The translations under genes and the position numbers were made by a program. This document shows positions 22,506 to 22,601 of a stretch of DNA of 22,601 nt, piece by piece. The notes beneath the pieces were generated by a model, which saw only the letters and a program-made list of their open reading frames with translations, had not been told where the DNA came from and searched no databases. This DNA comes from CAINFV01 sp964409235 (GTDB lineage Bacteria; Chlamydiota; Chlamydiia; Chlamydiales; FEN-1388): NCBI GenBank assembly GCA_964409235.1, contig CAYPCN010000021.1, positions 1-22,601 of the forward strand, read 5' to 3'. The number at the start of each line of letters is the position of its first letter. Positions within the stretch are counted from its first letter, which is position 1.

Positions 22506-22535
22506 AGTATTGTGACTAAAAACGGTTTCTGTCAA
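22506..22535 (-). promoter_or_regulatory. Promoter of the transglutaminase-like gene
   Basis: On the minus strand, a perfect TTGACA (22530-22535), an 18-nt spacer and AATACT (22506-22511) lie 57 nt before the ATG. Confidence 0.5.
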
Positions 22536-22601
22536 AATTCCGTCACTATGAAACGAACGATCAGTGTAAAGCTTCTGGTTACCAGAGAGCAAGGAGTTCT
22601 C

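Noticed and set aside
1..22601. tRNA, rRNA, tmRNA, CRISPR array, integrase or phage genes
   Set aside because: No T-arm-like GGTTCRA with matching stems, no repeated spacers, and no recombinase or phage motifs were found by reading.

Overview
The window looks like chromosomal DNA from a member of the phylum Chlamydiae, probably a Chlamydia-like symbiont or environmental lineage and not Chlamydia itself. The best evidence is ClpB (16499-19102, minus), which has 867 codons, the length I remember for chlamydial ClpB, and is close to chlamydial ClpB through its first AAA domain. A cation:dicarboxylate/amino-acid symporter, an LRR protein of effector type, and secreted proteins with a small beta domain common in this phylum fit the same picture. 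GC looks near one half by eye (not counted), which is high for Chlamydiae. No rRNA, tRNA, CRISPR array or phage gene was seen.

Left part (1-6611, plus strand). About 730 bases hold no gene I can support. A 150-bp palindromic repeat (731-882) follows, then a tight plus-strand cluster: a Gmk/PhnN-like kinase fused to a Nudix domain, selD (selenophosphate synthetase), a SufS-type cysteine desulfurase, a SufU-type scaffold/sulfurtransferase, a DHH/DHHA2 phosphoesterase related to family II pyrophosphatase, and a guanine-deaminase-like enzyme. From sufS to the DHH gene the reading frames overlap. None of the known selenophosphate users (SelA/SelB, SelU/YbbB, SenA/SenB, YqeB/YqeC) is visible. This set is the best candidate for an undescribed pathway: mobilised selenium or sulfur feeding SelD, with nucleotide-handling enzymes on both sides.

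Middle part (6659-13586). It holds a DAACS transporter (minus), a secreted protein with weak kinase-like motifs (plus), a four-helix membrane protein (minus), a HI0933-family flavoprotein (minus), an LRR protein with a possible F-box-like segment (minus) and a LicD-family protein with an N-terminal membrane or signal segment (plus). These look like independent host-interaction or housekeeping genes with their own promoters.

Right part (13732-22449, all minus). clpB, a charged protein of unknown function and an S9 prolyl-oligopeptidase-family protein form a tight operon with spacings of 3 and 7 nt. Upstream lie two related secreted proteins and a secreted transglutaminase/SirB1-like protein with TPR-like helices.

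A family of inverted-repeat elements (731-882, 6013-6060, 7903-8053, 13587-13673, 20803-20850) shares the terminal sequence TGAGCCATTTGCGATGTGG. Three copies begin or end at or near a stop codon. It resembles a MITE or REP family.
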